Below, one piece after another: positions 5,015 through 6,307 of a stretch of DNA of 6,307 bases (the stretch's first letter is position 1; the number at the start of each line of letters is the position of its first letter). Origin of the DNA: Streptosporangiaceae bacterium. GTDB taxonomy: Bacteria > Actinomycetota > Actinomycetes > Streptosporangiales > Streptosporangiaceae. A model generated the notes under the pieces. That model was given only the letters and a program-made list of their open reading frames with translations, was not told where the DNA came from and did not search any database. The stretch is taken from assembly GCA_030040815.1 (NCBI GenBank), contig JASHSZ010000349.1:1-6307 (forward strand), read 5' to 3'. A program made the translations under genes and the position numbers.

Positions 5015-6307
5015 GGGTGCGCGGTCCAGTGCTCGCAACTGCTCGGCGAGCCAGCGGCCTGGCGGCAGCGCTGATGCGGCGGCCGCGAGTGCCGAGCACC
5101 GTCTGGCCCGTTCCGCCTCGCTCATCGTGAGCGCCAGGTGGAGCGCCTGCATCGTCTGCATGACGTCGAACGGATTGATCATCAAAGCGTGGCTGCCGAG
5201 CTCCGCTGCCGCGCCTGCCTCCGTAGAGAGCACGAGCGCGCAGTTGCGCCCCGACAGGATGGGACCTTCCTTGGCGACTAGGTTCATCCCGTCCCTGATG
5301 GGGTTGACCAGCAGCACGTCGGCCAGCCGACAGGCGGCCAGGGACCGGGCGTAGTCGTCATAGACCTCAAGCTGCAGCGGTTGCCAGCCGGGAACGGCGA
5401 ACTCCGCCTCAATCTCGTCGGCCAGCCGCCGCACCCCCGCGGTGTACTGCTGGTACTCCGGCAGGTCATGCCGCGACGGGTAGGCGAAGGCGAGATGGAC
5501 GACCTTGCCGTGCCACTCGGGGTGAGCTCGGAGCAACTCGCGGTAGGCCTCGAGCCCGCGGGAGATGTTCTTGGACAACTCCGTACGGTCAACCCTGACG
5601 ATCAGCTTCCGGCCGGCCGTGGCGTCTGCCAGCGCCGTTATCCTCGCTAGCACGTCGGGCTCGGCGGCCCTGGCACGCAACTGCGTGGCGTCCACGCCGA
5701 GCGGATGGACCCCGATGGTGGTGACGTGCCCGGCGTAGCTGACCTGCCTGCGGTCCCTGTCGACCTTCGCCCCTAGCAGGACCTCGCAGCAGTCCATGAA
5801 CGAGCCGGCCCAGCGCTCGCACAGGAAGCCGGCGTGGTCGGCGCCCAGCATCCCGACCAGGACCTCCCGCCCCACCTCGTCAGGCAGCAACCGGTAATAG
5901 TCCGGTGGCGCCCACGGCGTATGGGAGAAGTGCGCGATAGCGAGTCCGGGAGCCCGCTCGGCCAGCAGCCGGGGCGCCAGGCACAGGTGGTAATCCTGGA
6001 TCGCCGCCCGCGCAGCCGCCGTGCCTGCCGCCATCGCTTCCTCGGCCAGCGCGTCCGCGAACATCTCGTTGTACTGGCGGAACGCCTCCCACTGACTGGC
6101 AAAGGCTGGGCCGAAGCTCGGCCGGTTTGGCGTGTCGTACAGCATGTGGTGCACGAACCACAGCGTCGAATTCGCGACGTCGTTGTAGGCGCTGTTGAAG
6201 ACCGCGGGCGGGATGTCGAGCATCCGCACCGATGCACCGCCGCCGAGCTCGCCGGGATCGAGCAGTCCGCCCTTCGCCCGACTGGCAGCCTGCCTGTCGG
6301 CATCGGA
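5006..6307 (-). CDS. otsA: Trehalose-6-phosphate synthase (GT20 family), 5' end outside the window
   Basis: The predicted enzyme joins glucose from a nucleotide sugar (UDP- or GDP-glucose) to glucose-6-phosphate, giving trehalose-6-phosphate in the cytoplasm for trehalose synthesis. Numbering from the first codon in the window (6307-6305), 433 residues are visible. Landmarks: LWFVHHMLYD (49-58), QDYHL (104-108), HFSHTPWAPPDYYRLLP (126-142, with H129), VDRTELSKN (239-247, donor-binding R241 and K246), and NPIRDGMNLVAKEG (335-348, with D339 and E347), which match the E. coli OtsA residues of the same role. The frame is open to the window edge, and SDADRQAA at its start also fits the family, so the GTG at 6229 is internal. 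About 30-60 N-terminal residues, with the first phosphate-binding loop, are missing. No otsB is in the window. Other GT20 enzymes, such as glucosylglycerol-phosphate synthase or pseudoglycosyltransferases, are less likely because the catalytic residues are all kept. Confidence 0.88.
   Translation of the reverse strand, partial: SDADRQAASRAKGGLLDPGELGGGASVRMLDIPPAVFNSAYNDVANSTLWFVHHMLYDTPNRPSFGPAFASQWEAFRQYNEMFADALAEEAMAAGTAAARAAIQDYHLCLAPRLLAERAPGLAIAHFSHTPWAPPDYYRLLPDEVGREVLVGMLGADHAGFLCERWAGSFMDCCEVLLGAKVDRDRRQVSYAGHVTTIGVHPLGVDATQLRARAAEPDVLARITALADATAGRKLIVRVDRTELSKNISRGLEAYRELLRAHPEWHGKVVHLAFAYPSRHDLPEYQQYTAGVRRLADEIEAEFAVPGWQPLQLEVYDDYARSLAACRLADVLLVNPIRDGMNLVAKEGPILSGRNCALVLSTEAGAAAELGSHALMINPFDVMQTMQALHLALTMSEAERARRCSALAAAASALPPGRWLAEQLRALDRAPAS

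Noticed and set aside
6229..6307. GTG 6229 as the true otsA start
   Set aside because: The frame continues open to the window edge with family-like sequence upstream, and a start at 6229 would remove the N-terminal domain's first part; there is also no ribosome binding site.

Overview
The window looks like chromosomal DNA from a high-GC actinobacterium (Actinomycetota). The real reading frames are strongly biased to G or C at the third codon position, GTG starts are frequent, a DUF3263-type protein is present, and the OtsA-like enzyme and mycosin-like subtilase have an actinobacterial character. I cannot name a genus. I see no tRNA, rRNA, CRISPR array, insertion sequence or phage gene.

Layout. 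Positions 1-90 hold a short minus-strand piece with coding character that runs off the left edge; 91-245 has no gene I can support. A small cysteine-rich protein of unknown function (246-605, +) is followed by a hairpin, then a PlsC-type lysophosphatidate acyltransferase (738-1460, +). This converges on a long minus-strand gene (1477-3681) for a secreted, membrane-anchored, mycosin-like S8 protein whose catalytic positions look degenerate. Upstream of it on the same strand is a SAM hydroxide adenosyltransferase (DUF62 family, 3803-4657). A short divergent intergenic region separates that gene from a small DUF3263 protein (4731-4976, +), which converges on a 5'-incomplete otsA (trehalose-6-phosphate synthase, 5006-6307, -).

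How the parts relate. The genes look like unrelated housekeeping and accessory functions: phospholipid synthesis, SAM turnover, trehalose synthesis, and an envelope protein. I see no single pathway. Two things stand out. The S8 protein keeps the fold landmarks of a mycosin but has Ser at the catalytic Asp position, Gln at the catalytic His position and Asp at the oxyanion Asn position, followed by one transmembrane helix and an unusually long, Trp-dotted cytoplasmic tail of about 330 residues. Also, both convergent gene pairs end in near-perfect inverted repeats that include the two facing stop codons, so the last codons of each pair are nearly identical (Ser-Ala-Asp-stop twice, Ala-Ser-stop twice). 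These are probably bidirectional terminators built into the coding ends.
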